Part shown: piece after piece, positions 10,709-19,544 of the stretch
How the letters are laid out: each line of letters opens with the position of its first letter
Numbering within the stretch: the first letter of the stretch is position 1
DNA from: Scleromatobacter humisilvae
GTDB taxonomy: Bacteria; Pseudomonadota; Gammaproteobacteria; Burkholderiales; Burkholderiaceae_C
Length of the DNA: 64,000 nt
Direction of reading: 5' to 3'
NCBI RefSeq assembly: GCF_023231945.1
Contig: NZ_JAJLJH010000002.1
Coordinates: forward strand, 186,001 to 250,000
Made by a program: the position numbers and the translations under genes
Notes under the pieces: model-generated
What the model saw: only the letters and a program-made list of their open reading frames with translations
Database searches by the model: none
What the model was told of the DNA's origin: nothing

Positions 10709-11208
10709 GCCTGGACTTCCTCGGCCTTGACGATCTGGATGTCGTCCACCGGCACGTCGTCGTGGAAGCCCTTGCGGCCGGTCTTGACGGCGCCCAGCTG
10801 GTCGACGACGTCCATGCCCTCGACGACCTTGCCGAACACGGCGTAGCCCCAGCCGTCCTGCGCCTCGGCGTTGTTCAGGAAGCCGTTGTTGGTCGTGTTG
10901 ATGAAGAACTGGCCGGTGGCCGAGTGCGGGTCGCCGGTGCGCGCCATCGCCAGCGCGTACTTGTCGTTCTTCAGGCCGTTCTTGGCCTCGTTCTTGATCG
11001 GCGCGTCGGTCGGCTTCTGCTTCATGCCGGACTCGAAGCCGCCGCCCTGGATCATGAAGTTGCGGATCACGCGGTGGAAGATCGTGCCGTCGTAGAAGCC
11101 CTTGTTCACGTAGGACAGGAAGTTGGCGACGGAGATCGGGGCCTTCTCGTCATCGAGCTCGATGCGCAGGTCGCCCTTGGTGGTGCTCATCTTCACGTAC
11201 TTGGTCAT
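10705..11208 (-). CDS. ppiB: Cytoplasmic peptidyl-prolyl cis-trans isomerase (cyclophilin B type)
   Basis: A protein of 167 residues without a signal peptide. It has the single-domain bacterial cyclophilin core: [21 protein letters not shown] with the catalytic Arg in [29 protein letters not shown] and [16 protein letters not shown]. It catalyses Xaa-Pro isomerisation during folding in the cytosol. It lies two bases after ppiA on the same strand and overlaps lpxH, so the pair looks like a tandem duplication in which one copy kept the export signal. ATG at 11208 is the only sensible start. Confidence 0.95.
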   Translation of the reverse strand: MTKYVKMSTTKGDLRIELDDEKAPISVANFLSYVNKGFYDGTIFHRVIRNFMIQGGGFESGMKQKPTDAPIKNEAKNGLKNDKYALAMARTGDPHSATGQFFINTTNNGFLNNAEAQDGWGYAVFGKVVEGMDVVDQLGAVKTGRKGFHDDVPVDDIQIVKAEEVQA

Positions 11209-11210
11209 GC

Positions 11211-11771
11211 TTATTTCTCCAGAGTGGCTTTCTTGATGGTGACGGGCATCGTGGGCACGTTCTCGTACGGCCCGCGGGTGATGGTGGCCACGCCCTCGAT
11301 CTTCTTGACGACGTCCATGCCCGACACGACATGGCCGAACACGGCGTAGCCGTCGCCCTCGTCGAGGAAGGCGTTGTCCTTGACGTTGATGAAGAACTGC
11401 GCGGTGGCCGAGTTGGGGTCGCCGGTGCGCGCCATCGCGACGCTGCCCACGACGTTGGTCAGGCCGTTGTGCGACTCGAGCGGGATCGGCTTGTGCGTGG
11501 GCTTCTCCTTCAGGTCGGGCGTCATGCCGCCGCCCTGGAGCATGAAGTTGGGGATCACGCGATGGAACACGGTGCCGTCGTAGTGGCCTTCCTTGACGTA
11601 CTGCTCGAAGTTGGCGACGGACTTCGGCGCCTTCTGCGCGTCGAGCTCGATCTCGATGTTGCCCATCGACGTGACGAGAAGCACCCGGTCCGCGGCCCAG
11701 GCCGGGGCGGCGAATGCCGTCAGGCCGGCCAGGGCCAGCGCGGCCCACCGGGTTTGTTGGGGGATGCTCAT
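11211..11771 (-). CDS. ppiA: Periplasmic peptidyl-prolyl cis-trans isomerase (cyclophilin A type)
   Basis: A protein of 186 residues. Residues 1-27 form a Sec signal peptide ([20 protein letters not shown], cleavage after AWA), so the mature cyclophilin acts in the periplasm on secreted proteins. The core repeats the PpiB motifs: [17 protein letters not shown] and [21 protein letters not shown]. The start ATG at 11771 is preceded by AAGGAGA nine bases upstream. It is first in the ppiA-ppiB-lpxH-mtfA operon. The 211 bases between it and the divergent cysS must carry both promoters, and I could not single out convincing -35/-10 boxes there. Confidence 0.95.
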   Translation of the reverse strand: MSIPQQTRWAALALAGLTAFAAPAWAADRVLLVTSMGNIEIELDAQKAPKSVANFEQYVKEGHYDGTVFHRVIPNFMLQGGGMTPDLKEKPTHKPIPLESHNGLTNVVGSVAMARTGDPNSATAQFFINVKDNAFLDEGDGYAVFGHVVSGMDVVKKIEGVATITRGPYENVPTMPVTIKKATLEK

Positions 11772-11982
11772 CTGAAGGTCTCCTTGGCTATACTTCCCGA
11801 TTCTACCGAGGGCAGGCGAGACTGCTTTTCCGTCCCGGTCAACCAGACTCCGCCCACCCTTGCTGTCCGGCAGCCCGTAGCGACACGTTCCCCCGGCCGT
11901 CGAACCAAGCCCCCAAATTTCCTCTCCATCCGCCGACCGGCTTTTGCGCTGAAAGTCCGACCGCCGGCTCCCGTTCCTGCCG

Positions 11983-13395
11983 ATGACGCTGCGTCTCTTC
12001 AACACTCTCACCGGCCAAGCCGAAGAATTCGTTCCGATCGTCCCGGGCCAAGCGCGCATGTACGTGTGCGGCATGACGATCTATGACCTGTGCCACATGG
12101 GCCACGCCCGCATGATGATGGCGTTCGACGTTGTCTATCGCTGGCTGCAGGTGCTCGGCTACGAGGTCACGTACGTCCGCAACATCACGGACATCGAGGA
12201 CAAGATCATCAAGCGCGCGGTCGAGCGCGGCATCACGATCCGCGAGCTGACCGACGAGATGATCGCCGCGATGCGCGAGGACATCGGCGCGATCGGCATC
12301 GAGGCGCCCACGCACGAGCCGCGCGCCACGGAGTACGTGCCGCAGATGCTCTCGATGATCTCGACGCTGCAGGACAAGGGCCTCGCGTACCAGGCCGACA
12401 ACGGCGACGTGAACTTCGCGGTGCGCAGGTTCCCGGGCTACGGCAAGCTGTCGGGCAAGTCGCTCGACGACCTGCGCGCGGGCGAGCGCGTGGCGGTGGC
12501 CGACGGCAAGACCGATCCGCTGGACTTCGTGCTGTGGAAGTCGGCCAAGCCGACCGAGCCGGCCGACGCCAAGTGGGACAGCGCGTACGGCCCGGGCCGT
12601 CCGGGCTGGCACATCGAGTGCTCCGCGATGTCCTGCGCCGTCCTCGGCGAGCGCTTCGACATCCACGGCGGCGGCATGGACCTGCAGTTCCCCCATCACG
12701 AGAACGAGATCGCGCAGAGCGAGGGCGCGCTCGGCCATCCGTTCGTCAACTACTGGCTGCACAACGGCTTCCTGAACGTCGACAACGAGAAGATGTCGAA
12801 GTCGCTCGGCAACTTCTTCACCATCCGTGACGTGCTCAAGAAGTTCGACGGCGAGACGCTGCGCTTCTTCATGCTGCGCACGCACTACCGCAGCCCGTTC
12901 AACTTCAGCGACGCGCATCTCGACGACGCCCGTTCGGCGCTGCGCCGCCTGTACACCGCGCTCGGTTCCGTCTCGCTGCCCGATGACAACGCTGCCGGCG
13001 TCGCCGAGCAACCGGTGGACGCGGGCGCGATCGACTGGACCGACCCGCGCGCGGCCGCGTTCCGCGACGCGATGAACGACGACTTCAACACGCCCGGCGC
13101 GCTGGCCGTGCTGTTCGAGATGGTCACCGACCTCAACCGCACGAAGTCCGTCGCCACCGCCCGCCTGCTGCGCGCGCTCGGCGCGACGCTGGGCGTGCTG
13201 CAGCAGTCGCCACAGGCCTTCCTGCAGGCTGGCGCAGCGCTGACCGAGAACGAGATCCAGGCCCGCATCGCGGCGCGCGCGCAGGCCAAGAAGGACAAGG
13301 ACTTCGCGCAAGGCGATCGCATCCGCAAGGAGCTCGCGGACCTCGGCATCACGCTGAAGGACGGCCCCGACGGCACCACCTGGGTGAAGGCCTGA
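11983..13395 (+). CDS. cysS: Cysteinyl-tRNA synthetase
   Basis: A class I synthetase of 470 residues, near the normal length. The HIGH-type motif is HMGH at residues 38-41 (sequence [10 protein letters not shown]). The KMSKS motif is at 270-274. The zinc-site residues are Cys29, the Cys of HIECSAMSC, and the [10 protein letters not shown] histidine/glutamate block. It charges tRNA-Cys with cysteine in the cytosol. Only one base separates its stop from the next gene, the DNA glycosylase, so the two are probably cotranscribed and continue into accA and tilS. Confidence 0.97.
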   Translation: MTLRLFNTLTGQAEEFVPIVPGQARMYVCGMTIYDLCHMGHARMMMAFDVVYRWLQVLGYEVTYVRNITDIEDKIIKRAVERGITIRELTDEMIAAMREDIGAIGIEAPTHEPRATEYVPQMLSMISTLQDKGLAYQADNGDVNFAVRRFPGYGKLSGKSLDDLRAGERVAVADGKTDPLDFVLWKSAKPTEPADAKWDSAYGPGRPGWHIECSAMSCAVLGERFDIHGGGMDLQFPHHENEIAQSEGALGHPFVNYWLHNGFLNVDNEKMSKSLGNFFTIRDVLKKFDGETLRFFMLRTHYRSPFNFSDAHLDDARSALRRLYTALGSVSLPDDNAAGVAEQPVDAGAIDWTDPRAAAFRDAMNDDFNTPGALAVLFEMVTDLNRTKSVATARLLRALGATLGVLQQSPQAFLQAGAALTENEIQARIAARAQAKKDKDFAQGDRIRKELADLGITLKDGPDGTTWVKA

Positions 13396-13396
13396 C

Positions 13397-14074
13397 ATGG
13401 TCGCTGTCCCGGCTGGAGCCGCCGTGCCCGAATCCGCCCGCGACGTGCCGGGCTACTGGGATGAGGCCTGTCGCCATCTCACCAAGCGCGACCGCGTGAT
13501 GAAGAAGCTGATCCCGCAGTTCGGCGATGCGCGCCTGCAGAGCAACGGCGACGCGTTCACCACGCTCGCGCGTTCCATCGTCGGGCAGCAGGTGTCGACC
13601 AAGTCGGCGCAGGGCGTCTGGCGCAAGCTGGTCGCCGCGGTCGACGGCCCCGACGTCGAGCTGCTGCAGCCCGCGGCGGTGCTCGAGCTGGCCTCGGAGA
13701 CGCTGCGCGGCGTCGGGCTGTCGGTGCGCAAGGTCGAGTACCTGAGCGACCTGGCGCGCCATTTCCGCGACGGCGCCGTGCATGTCGGCCAGTGGCAGGG
13801 CATGGACGACGAGGCGATCATCGACGAACTGGTGGCCATCCGCGGCATCGGCCGCTGGACGGCGGAGATGTTCCTGATCTTCCATCTGCTGCGCCCGAAC
13901 GTGCTTCCGCTGGACGATCCGAACCTGATCCGCGGAATCAGCGAAAATTACTTCAGCGGCGAGCCGGTCTCGCGCGCCGAGGCCCGCGAACTGGGCGATG
14001 GGTGGGCTCCGTACCGCTCGGTCGCCACGTGGTATCTCTGGCGCAGTCTTGACCCGATGACCGCCGCGCAATGA
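13397..14074 (+). CDS. DNA-3-methyladenine glycosylase 2 family protein (AlkA-like, HhH-GPD)
   Basis: A protein of 225 residues. It has the HhH-GPD fold markers [15 protein letters not shown] (about residues 56-70) and the helix-hairpin-helix [20 protein letters not shown], followed by the catalytic aspartate in [11 protein letters not shown]. These enzymes excise alkylated purines and start base-excision repair. The E. coli AlkA N-terminal domain is missing, so this is the compact single-domain type common in betaproteobacteria. There is no iron-sulfur cluster loop, which separates it from EndoIII/MutY. It starts one base after the cysS stop and its stop overlaps a spurious ATG just before accA. 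Confidence 0.9.
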   Translation: MVAVPAGAAVPESARDVPGYWDEACRHLTKRDRVMKKLIPQFGDARLQSNGDAFTTLARSIVGQQVSTKSAQGVWRKLVAAVDGPDVELLQPAAVLELASETLRGVGLSVRKVEYLSDLARHFRDGAVHVGQWQGMDDEAIIDELVAIRGIGRWTAEMFLIFHLLRPNVLPLDDPNLIRGISENYFSGEPVSRAEARELGDGWAPYRSVATWYLWRSLDPMTAAQ

Positions 14075-14085
14075 GGAACTCCCTG

Positions 14086-15057
14086 ATGACCAAACGCCAT
14101 TTCCTGGAATTCGAGCAACCGATCGCCGAGTTGGAATCGAAGATCGAAGAGCTGCGCTACGTGCAGAACGAATCCGCGGTCGACATCTCCGAGGAGATCG
14201 ACCGTCTCGACAAGAAGAGCCTGCAGCTCACCAAGGACATCTACTCGAGCCTGCAGCCGTGGCAGGTCTACCAGATCGCGCGCCATCCGCAGCGCCCGCA
14301 GACGCTGGACTACACCGCCGAGGTCTTCACCGAGTTCGAGGAACTGCACGGCGACCGCAGCTTCGCGGACGACGCCGCCATCGTCGGCGGCCTCGCGCGC
14401 TTCAACGGCCAGGCCTGCATGATCGTCGGCCACCAGCGCGGCTACGACACCAAGGATCGCCAGGTGCGCAACTTCGGCATGCCCCGTCCCGAGGGCTACC
14501 GCAAGGCGCAGCGCCTGATGAAGACGGCCGAGAAGTTCGGGCTGCCGGTCTTCACGTTCATCGACACGATGGGCGCCTACCCGGGCATCGGCGCCGAGGA
14601 GCGCGGCCAGTCGGAAGCCATCGGCGCGAGCATCTTCGAGATGGCGCAACTGGAGGTGCCCATCATCTCCACCATCATCGGCGAGGGCGGCTCCGGCGGC
14701 GCGCTGGCCATCGGCGTCTGCGACCAGATGCTGATGCTGCAGTTCTCGGCCTACTCGGTGATCTCGCCGGAAGGCTGCGCATCGATCCTGTGGAAGACCG
14801 CCGAGCGCGCGGCCGACGCCGCCGAGGCGCTGGGCATCACCGCGCACCGCCTGAAGGCGCTGGGCCTGGTCGACAAGATCGTCAACGAACCGGTGGGCGG
14901 CGCCCATCGCGACCCGAAGGCGATGGCGTCGAGCCTCAAGCGCGCGCTCGGCGACGGGCTGCGCCAGGTGGCCGACCTCAAGCCGAAGGAACTGCTGGCG
15001 CGCCGCCAGGAGCGCCTGATGGCCTACGGCCGCTTCGCCGACACGACCGATCGATAG
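14086..15057 (+). CDS. accA: Acetyl-CoA carboxylase carboxyltransferase subunit alpha
   Basis: A protein of 323 residues. It is the alpha half of the carboxyltransferase that transfers CO2 from biotin to acetyl-CoA, giving malonyl-CoA for fatty-acid synthesis. It has the AccA-specific N-terminal helix ([19 protein letters not shown]) and the crotonase-like oxyanion region [18 protein letters not shown], with [17 protein letters not shown] at 14086 is chosen because GAGGAA ends seven bases upstream; the ATG at 14071 has no such site and merely overlaps the previous stop. AccD, the partner subunit, is not in the window. It is followed one base later by tilS. Confidence 0.97.
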   Translation: MTKRHFLEFEQPIAELESKIEELRYVQNESAVDISEEIDRLDKKSLQLTKDIYSSLQPWQVYQIARHPQRPQTLDYTAEVFTEFEELHGDRSFADDAAIVGGLARFNGQACMIVGHQRGYDTKDRQVRNFGMPRPEGYRKAQRLMKTAEKFGLPVFTFIDTMGAYPGIGAEERGQSEAIGASIFEMAQLEVPIISTIIGEGGSGGALAIGVCDQMLMLQFSAYSVISPEGCASILWKTAERAADAAEALGITAHRLKALGLVDKIVNEPVGGAHRDPKAMASSLKRALGDGLRQVADLKPKELLARRQERLMAYGRFADTTDR

Positions 15058-15058
15058 C

Positions 15059-16378
15059 ATGCCTTCGCGCCCTGTCGTTGCGGTTGCCTGCAGCGGCGGA
15101 CGCGATTCGGTCGCGTTGCTGCATGCGACGCTGGCCGCGGGGCGCGAACTCGGGATGCGCGTTGTCGCGCTGCACGTGCATCACGGCCTGATGGCCGAGG
15201 CCGACCGCTGGGCCTGCGAGGTCGAGGCCCTGTGCGAGCGCTGGAACGCGGATTTCGCCTGCGAGCGGCTGCAGGGATCTCCCGCCTCCGGTGAGAGCAT
15301 CGAGGCCTGGGCGCGCCGCGAGCGCTATCGCGCGCTGGCGCGCATGGCGCGGGGTGCGGGGGCGAGCATCGTGCTGCTGGGACATCACCTGCACGACCAG
15401 GCCGAGACGGTGCTGCTGCAGGCCTTGCGCGGCGCCGGGCCGGCGGGGCTCGCGGCGATGCCACGTGTCGTCGAGCGCGATGGATTGACGTGGGCGAGGC
15501 CGTGGCTGGCGCGAACGGGCCCGGAGATCGCGTCGTATGCCGCGACGCTGGACGTGCAGCCGGCGATCGATCCGAGCAACGCCGATCCACGCTTCGCGCG
15601 CAGTCGATTGCGCGAGCACGTGATGCCGGCGTTGCGCGCCGCATTTCCCGAAGCCGACGTCGCGCTCGCGGCCGTCGCGCGGCGCGCGGGCGAGGCGAGG
15701 GCGGTGCTCGACGACGTGGCCGCGGAGGACCTTCGCCGCATCGCCGCCGGCGAGGCGTTGCCGCTGGCGCCGTGGCGCGCGCTGTCGATCGCGCGGCGAA
15801 CGAACGCGTTGCGCGCCTGGCTTGCGCAAGTGCTGGACGCGCCGGTGCCGCAGACGCTGGTCGACCGCCTGCTCGCCGAGACCGCCGACGACACGACGCG
15901 TCGCTGGCTCGTCGGCGGCGATCGCGTGCTGCGCTCGTGGCGCGGCGCGCTCGCGCTCGTCGCGCTGGCGCGCGCGTGCGTCACGCCGGCGGGCGCACGC
16001 GCGGACGGCGCGCTGTCGCTGCTGCGTTGCGACCGCTACATGCTCGATGGGTGGGACGGCGCGCTGGAGGTCTTCTCGACCGACGGATGCGGCATCGCGC
16101 CGCATCTACTTGCGCATCTCGTCGTGCGCGTGCGCGCAGGCGGCGAGCAGTTCCAGCTGCACCCGGGCGGCATCGCGCGCAGCCTGAAGAAGCAGTACCA
16201 GGCGCTGGGCATCCCGGCCGAGGGCCGCGACGGGCCGTTGCTGTTCGATGCGGCGGGCGCGCTGCTGTTCGTGCCGGGCCTGGGCGTCGACGCGCGCGCC
16301 TGGGCGCCGGCCGGCGTGCCGCAATGGGGCCTGCGATGGACGAGTCCTGCGCAAGCGGCGAAGGCTCAGCCTGTCTAG
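15059..16378 (+). CDS. tilS: tRNA(Ile)-lysidine synthetase TilS
   Basis: A protein of 439 residues. The PP-loop SGGRDS is at residues 12-17, followed by ALHVHHGLM and GHHLHDQAETVLLQALRGAG, which are the TilS N-type ATP pyrophosphatase signatures. The C-terminal part has the TilS substrate-binding and C domains, including GGEQFQLHPGG followed by RSLKKQYQ. The enzyme converts cytidine 34 of the CAU anticodon of one tRNA-Ile to lysidine, which changes its decoding to AUA, and is essential in most bacteria. It starts one base after accA. No terminator is visible after it in the 148 bases before lysC. Confidence 0.95.
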   Translation: MPSRPVVAVACSGGRDSVALLHATLAAGRELGMRVVALHVHHGLMAEADRWACEVEALCERWNADFACERLQGSPASGESIEAWARRERYRALARMARGAGASIVLLGHHLHDQAETVLLQALRGAGPAGLAAMPRVVERDGLTWARPWLARTGPEIASYAATLDVQPAIDPSNADPRFARSRLREHVMPALRAAFPEADVALAAVARRAGEARAVLDDVAAEDLRRIAAGEALPLAPWRALSIARRTNALRAWLAQVLDAPVPQTLVDRLLAETADDTTRRWLVGGDRVLRSWRGALALVALARACVTPAGARADGALSLLRCDRYMLDGWDGALEVFSTDGCGIAPHLLAHLVVRVRAGGEQFQLHPGGIARSLKKQYQALGIPAEGRDGPLLFDAAGALLFVPGLGVDARAWAPAGVPQWGLRWTSPAQAAKAQPV

Positions 16379-16526
16379 GCAAGTTGTGTTCGTGCCGAAA
16401 GAAGCGCAGCTCCACGACCCGCGAACCGCCGTGGCCCGGGAAAACCCCTGGCTGCGCGCTAGACTATGTGGTTTGGGTGGTCAGGCCGCGCGCGCCTGTC
16501 CTTGAGTCAACCAGGCGTTCCAGACC

Positions 16527-17804
16527 ATGGCATTGATAGTTCACAAGTACGGCGGCACCTCGATGGGTTCGACGGAGCGCATTCGCAACGTCGCCAAGCG
16601 TGTCGCGAAATGGGTGCGCGCGGGCCACCAGCTGGTCGTCGTGCCGTCGGCGATGAGCGGCGAGACCAATCGCCTGCTGGGCCTGGCCAAGGAGCTGTTC
16701 CCCGGCGTCAACACGCCGGCGTCGGACCGCGAGCTCGACATGATCGCCTCGACCGGCGAGCAGGTGTCGGTGGGCCTGCTGTCGCTGGCGCTGCAGGCCG
16801 AAGGCCTCGAGGCCGTCAGCTACACCGGCTGGCAGGTGCCCGTGAAGACGGACTCGTCGTACACGAAGGCGCGCATCGAGAGCATCGACGACGACCGCGT
16901 GCGTGCCGACCTCGCGGCCGGCAAGGTGGTGGTCATCACCGGCTTCCAGGGCATCGACGACGACGGCCACATCACGACGCTGGGCCGCGGCGGCTCCGAC
17001 ACGTCGGCCGTCGCCATCGCCGCCGCGATGAAGGCGGCCGAATGCCTGATCTACACCGACGTCGACGGCGTCTACACGACCGACCCGCGCGTCGTGCCCG
17101 AGGCGCGCCGCCTGCAGACCATCTCGTTCGAGGAGATGCTCGAGATGGCCAGCCTCGGCTCCAAGGTGCTGCAGATCCGCTCGGTGGAGTTCGCCGGCAA
17201 GTACCGCGTGCCGCTGCGCGTGCTCTCGAGCTTCACGCCCTGGGATATCGACATCACTGAAGAGGCCCGCTCGGGCACGCTGATCACTTTCGAGGAAGAC
17301 GTCAACATGGAACAAGCAGTCGTATCAGGCATCGCGTTCAACCGCGACGAGGCCAAGGTCACCGTGATGGGCGTCCCCGACAAGCCCGGCATCGCCTACC
17401 AGATCCTGGGCGAGGTGGCCGACGCCAACATCGACGTCGACGTCATCATCCAGAACGTCTCGCACGACGGCAAGACCGACTTCTCGTTCACCGTGCACCG
17501 CAACGACTACGCGCGCACGATGGACCTGCTCAAGAACAAGGTGGCCCCGGCTACCGGCGCGGCCACCGTGCTGGGCGACCCGAAGATCTGCAAGGTCTCG
17601 ATCGTGGGCATCGGCATGCGCAGCCACGTGGGCGTGGCCTCGAAGATGTTCCGTACGCTGAGCGAGGAGGGCATCAACATCATGATGATCACCACCAGCG
17701 AGATCAAGACGTCGGTCGTCATCGACGAGAAGTACATGGAGCTTGCGGTGCGCGCGCTACACAAGGCCTTCGATCTGGAAGAACCTGCGGCCGCCGCGAC
17801 TTGA
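16527..17804 (+). CDS. lysC: Aspartate kinase
   Basis: A protein of 425 residues with the amino-acid kinase domain first: KYGGTSMGS at residues 7-15, then GRGGSDTSAVAIAAAM and the YTDVDGVYTTDPRVV catalytic block. Two ACT domains occupy about 265-420 (VTVMGVPDKPGIAYQIL and VSIVGIGMRSHVGVASKMF), giving allosteric control by lysine and/or threonine. It phosphorylates aspartate at the head of the lysine, threonine and methionine pathway. A methionine in frame near residue 262 (MEQAVVSGIAF) could start a separate beta subunit as in some aspartokinase II genes; this is only a possibility. It is a single gene, followed by tRNA-Ser. No leader peptide or riboswitch was recognised in the 148 bases upstream. 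Confidence 0.95.
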   Translation: MALIVHKYGGTSMGSTERIRNVAKRVAKWVRAGHQLVVVPSAMSGETNRLLGLAKELFPGVNTPASDRELDMIASTGEQVSVGLLSLALQAEGLEAVSYTGWQVPVKTDSSYTKARIESIDDDRVRADLAAGKVVVITGFQGIDDDGHITTLGRGGSDTSAVAIAAAMKAAECLIYTDVDGVYTTDPRVVPEARRLQTISFEEMLEMASLGSKVLQIRSVEFAGKYRVPLRVLSSFTPWDIDITEEARSGTLITFEEDVNMEQAVVSGIAFNRDEAKVTVMGVPDKPGIAYQILGEVADANIDVDVIIQNVSHDGKTDFSFTVHRNDYARTMDLLKNKVAPATGAATVLGDPKICKVSIVGIGMRSHVGVASKMFRTLSEEGINIMMITTSEIKTSVVIDEKYMELAVRALHKAFDLEEPAAAAT

Positions 17805-17843
17805 AGAGGTCGCGAAATCCAGGCTAGAATGCCAGCTTAGGTT

Positions 17844-17936
17844 GGAGATGTGGCCGAGTGGTCGAAGGTACTCCCCTGCTAAGGGAGCATGCGGTGATGA
17901 GCTGCATCGAGGGTTCGAATCCCTCCATCTCCGCCA
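17844..17936 (+). tRNA. tRNA-Ser (anticodon GCU)
   Basis: A class II tRNA of 93 bases including the encoded CCA. The acceptor stem GGAGATG (17844-17850) pairs with CATCTCC (17926-17932), followed by discriminator G and CCA. The anticodon arm ACTCCCCTGCTAAGGGAG exposes GCT, which reads AGC/AGU serine codons. A long variable arm follows, and the T arm is GAGGGTTCGAATCCCTC. Serine tRNA genes are frequent integration sites for islands, and the defence-like cassette begins just downstream. Confidence 0.97.
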
Positions 17937-17943
17937 GCCATGC

Positions 17944-17976
17944 AACCCCAAGTGATCCGCTCACTTGGGGTTTTTT
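17944..17976 (+). terminator. Strong rho-independent terminator after tRNA-Ser
   Basis: AACCCCAAGTGA (17944-17955) is perfectly complementary to TCACTTGGGGTT (17961-17972) around a five-base loop, followed by a T run ending at 17976. It closes the lysC/tRNA transcription unit and insulates the downstream cassette. Confidence 0.92.
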
Positions 17977-18101
17977 GCTTTCTGGCGGATGCAATCCCCT
18001 GAATGGCGAACGCCCAGTGCGCGACGGGCCCGGATGTTCTCTTGCAGCCACCCGACGGCGCCTACACAATCGTTACAAATCCCACCACGCAGGGAGCAAC
18101 G

Positions 18102-19544
18102 ATGGGGTATGCCGCGGGTTTCGAGTTCGACCTCTTCATCAGCTATGCGTCGGTCGATGATGCGGAGCCTGTCGGCGAGCAGGGGCATGGGTGGATATCG
18201 ATGTTCGTCCAGCACCTCAATGCCGTGTTCACGAGCCGGCTTGGCGGACGTGGCAAGCTGAACATCTACTTCGATCTGCGCGACCTGCGCGGCAATCAGC
18301 AGATCGACGAGCTTCTCGGTGCGGTCAACCGGTCGGCGCTGTTTCTCGCCATCGCCTCGCCGGCCTACGCGCAACGGGACTGGACCCAGCGCGAGCTGGC
18401 GGCCTTCGTCAAGAACGCCGCCGACACCCGCCGCCTGTTCGCGGTCGACTACCTGCCGCTGGACAGCGGCGTGACGCTGCCGGAACCGCTGCAGGGCCAC
18501 AAGCGCCTCAAGTTCTGGGAGCAGGGCGGGTTCTCGCGCAACGCCATGCCGCTGTCGCCGTACGGGGACGTGTTTCGCAACCGGGTCCACGACCTCGCCG
18601 AACAGATCAAGCAGCAGCTGCTCGCGATCAACGTCGCCGAGGGAACGCGCCCGGCGATCCGCGAGATCGCCGAGGCCGTCTCGGGCTCCGCGGCACGGCG
18701 TGCCAAGGGCATCGTCTACCTGGCACAGACGACGGACGATCTCGAAGAGGAGCGCATGCAGGTGCAGCGTTATCTGGAGCAGTTCGGATTCCTGACCCTG
18801 CCCGGCGGCGAACTGCCGGGCGGGGGCGACGCATTCCGGGCCGCGATCGGCCATGACGTCGCGCAGTCCGACCTCTACGTGCATCTGCTCGGGCCACGGG
18901 CCGGACGCTATCCGTCCGACGTTCCCGAAGGCTACGGCGCGGCGCAGCTCGAGGCGGCCAAGGCCGCCGGCAGGAACATCGTCCTGTGGCGCCATCCGGA
19001 ACTCGATCTCGAGAAGGTGGCCGACACGCGCCAGTGCGCGCTGCTCACCGACGCGCGCGTCATCGCCTGCGGCCTCGAAAGCTTCAAGGCCGAGGTGCGG
19101 CGCCGGCTCGAGACGCATCCGCAGGAAAAGGTGCGCGACTCGAAGCAGGCCTCGCTGGTCTTCATCAACGCCGCGGAATCCGACTACGACGTCGCCCGGA
19201 TCGTCCAGCAGGAGTTCAGCAAGCGCAGCATGCCGACGATCCTGCCGCTGTATGCCGGCACGGCGGAGCAGCTGCAGCAGGACCTGACGGAGAACATCAA
19301 GGACTGCGACGTGCTCGTCATCCTCTACGGCACGGCGCCGGCAGCGTGGGTGCGTAGCCAGATCCGGCTCTTCAGCAAGCTCAGGTCAGGCTCGCATGCC
19401 ACGATCGTCGCGATCTTCGTCGGGCCGCCGGAGGGCAAGAACGCGGACGTCGGGATGACGATGCCCGACCTGCGCTGGATCAGCTTCCCGCCGGATTGGT
19501 CGATGGATCCGGTGAAGTCCCTGATCGCGGAGCTCGAGGGATGA
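18102..19544 (+). CDS. TIR-domain protein with a second, degenerate TIR-like domain (defence cassette gene 1)
   Basis: A protein of 480 residues with three consecutive Rossmann-like modules. Residues 6-125 form a TIR domain: FDLFISYASVDD, YFDLRDL and LFLAIASPAYAQRDWTQREL, with the NADase-type glutamate Glu98 four residues after Trp94. Residues 200-310 resemble DUF4062 or a TIR-like domain (IVYLAQTTDDLEEERMQVQ, SDLYVHLLG). Residues 348-480 are a second TIR-like domain (ASLVFINAAESDYDVARIV, CDVLVILYG) in which the equivalent of the catalytic glutamate is Gln420, four after Trp416. ATG at 18102 has AGGGAG five bases upstream; an in-frame ATG at 18003 lacks a site. The stop overlaps the STAND gene (ATGA). 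Bacterial TIR domains consume NAD or make cyclic ADP-ribose-type signals, and activity here is inferred. Confidence 0.85.
   Translation: MGYAAGFEFDLFISYASVDDAEPVGEQGHGWISMFVQHLNAVFTSRLGGRGKLNIYFDLRDLRGNQQIDELLGAVNRSALFLAIASPAYAQRDWTQRELAAFVKNAADTRRLFAVDYLPLDSGVTLPEPLQGHKRLKFWEQGGFSRNAMPLSPYGDVFRNRVHDLAEQIKQQLLAINVAEGTRPAIREIAEAVSGSAARRAKGIVYLAQTTDDLEEERMQVQRYLEQFGFLTLPGGELPGGGDAFRAAIGHDVAQSDLYVHLLGPRAGRYPSDVPEGYGAAQLEAAKAAGRNIVLWRHPELDLEKVADTRQCALLTDARVIACGLESFKAEVRRRLETHPQEKVRDSKQASLVFINAAESDYDVARIVQQEFSKRSMPTILPLYAGTAEQLQQDLTENIKDCDVLVILYGTAPAAWVRSQIRLFSKLRSGSHATIVAIFVGPPEGKNADVGMTMPDLRWISFPPDWSMDPVKSLIAELEG

Noticed and set aside
18042-18070. TTGCAG-N17-CACAAT as a sigma-70 promoter for the TIR gene
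   Set aside because: Three of six matches at -35 and four at -10; this could occur by chance in the 125-base gap.
18003-18101. Upstream ATG at 18003 as start of the TIR protein
   Set aside because: No ribosome site and the extra 33 residues show no similarity to a TIR N-terminus; ATG 18102 has AGGGAG.
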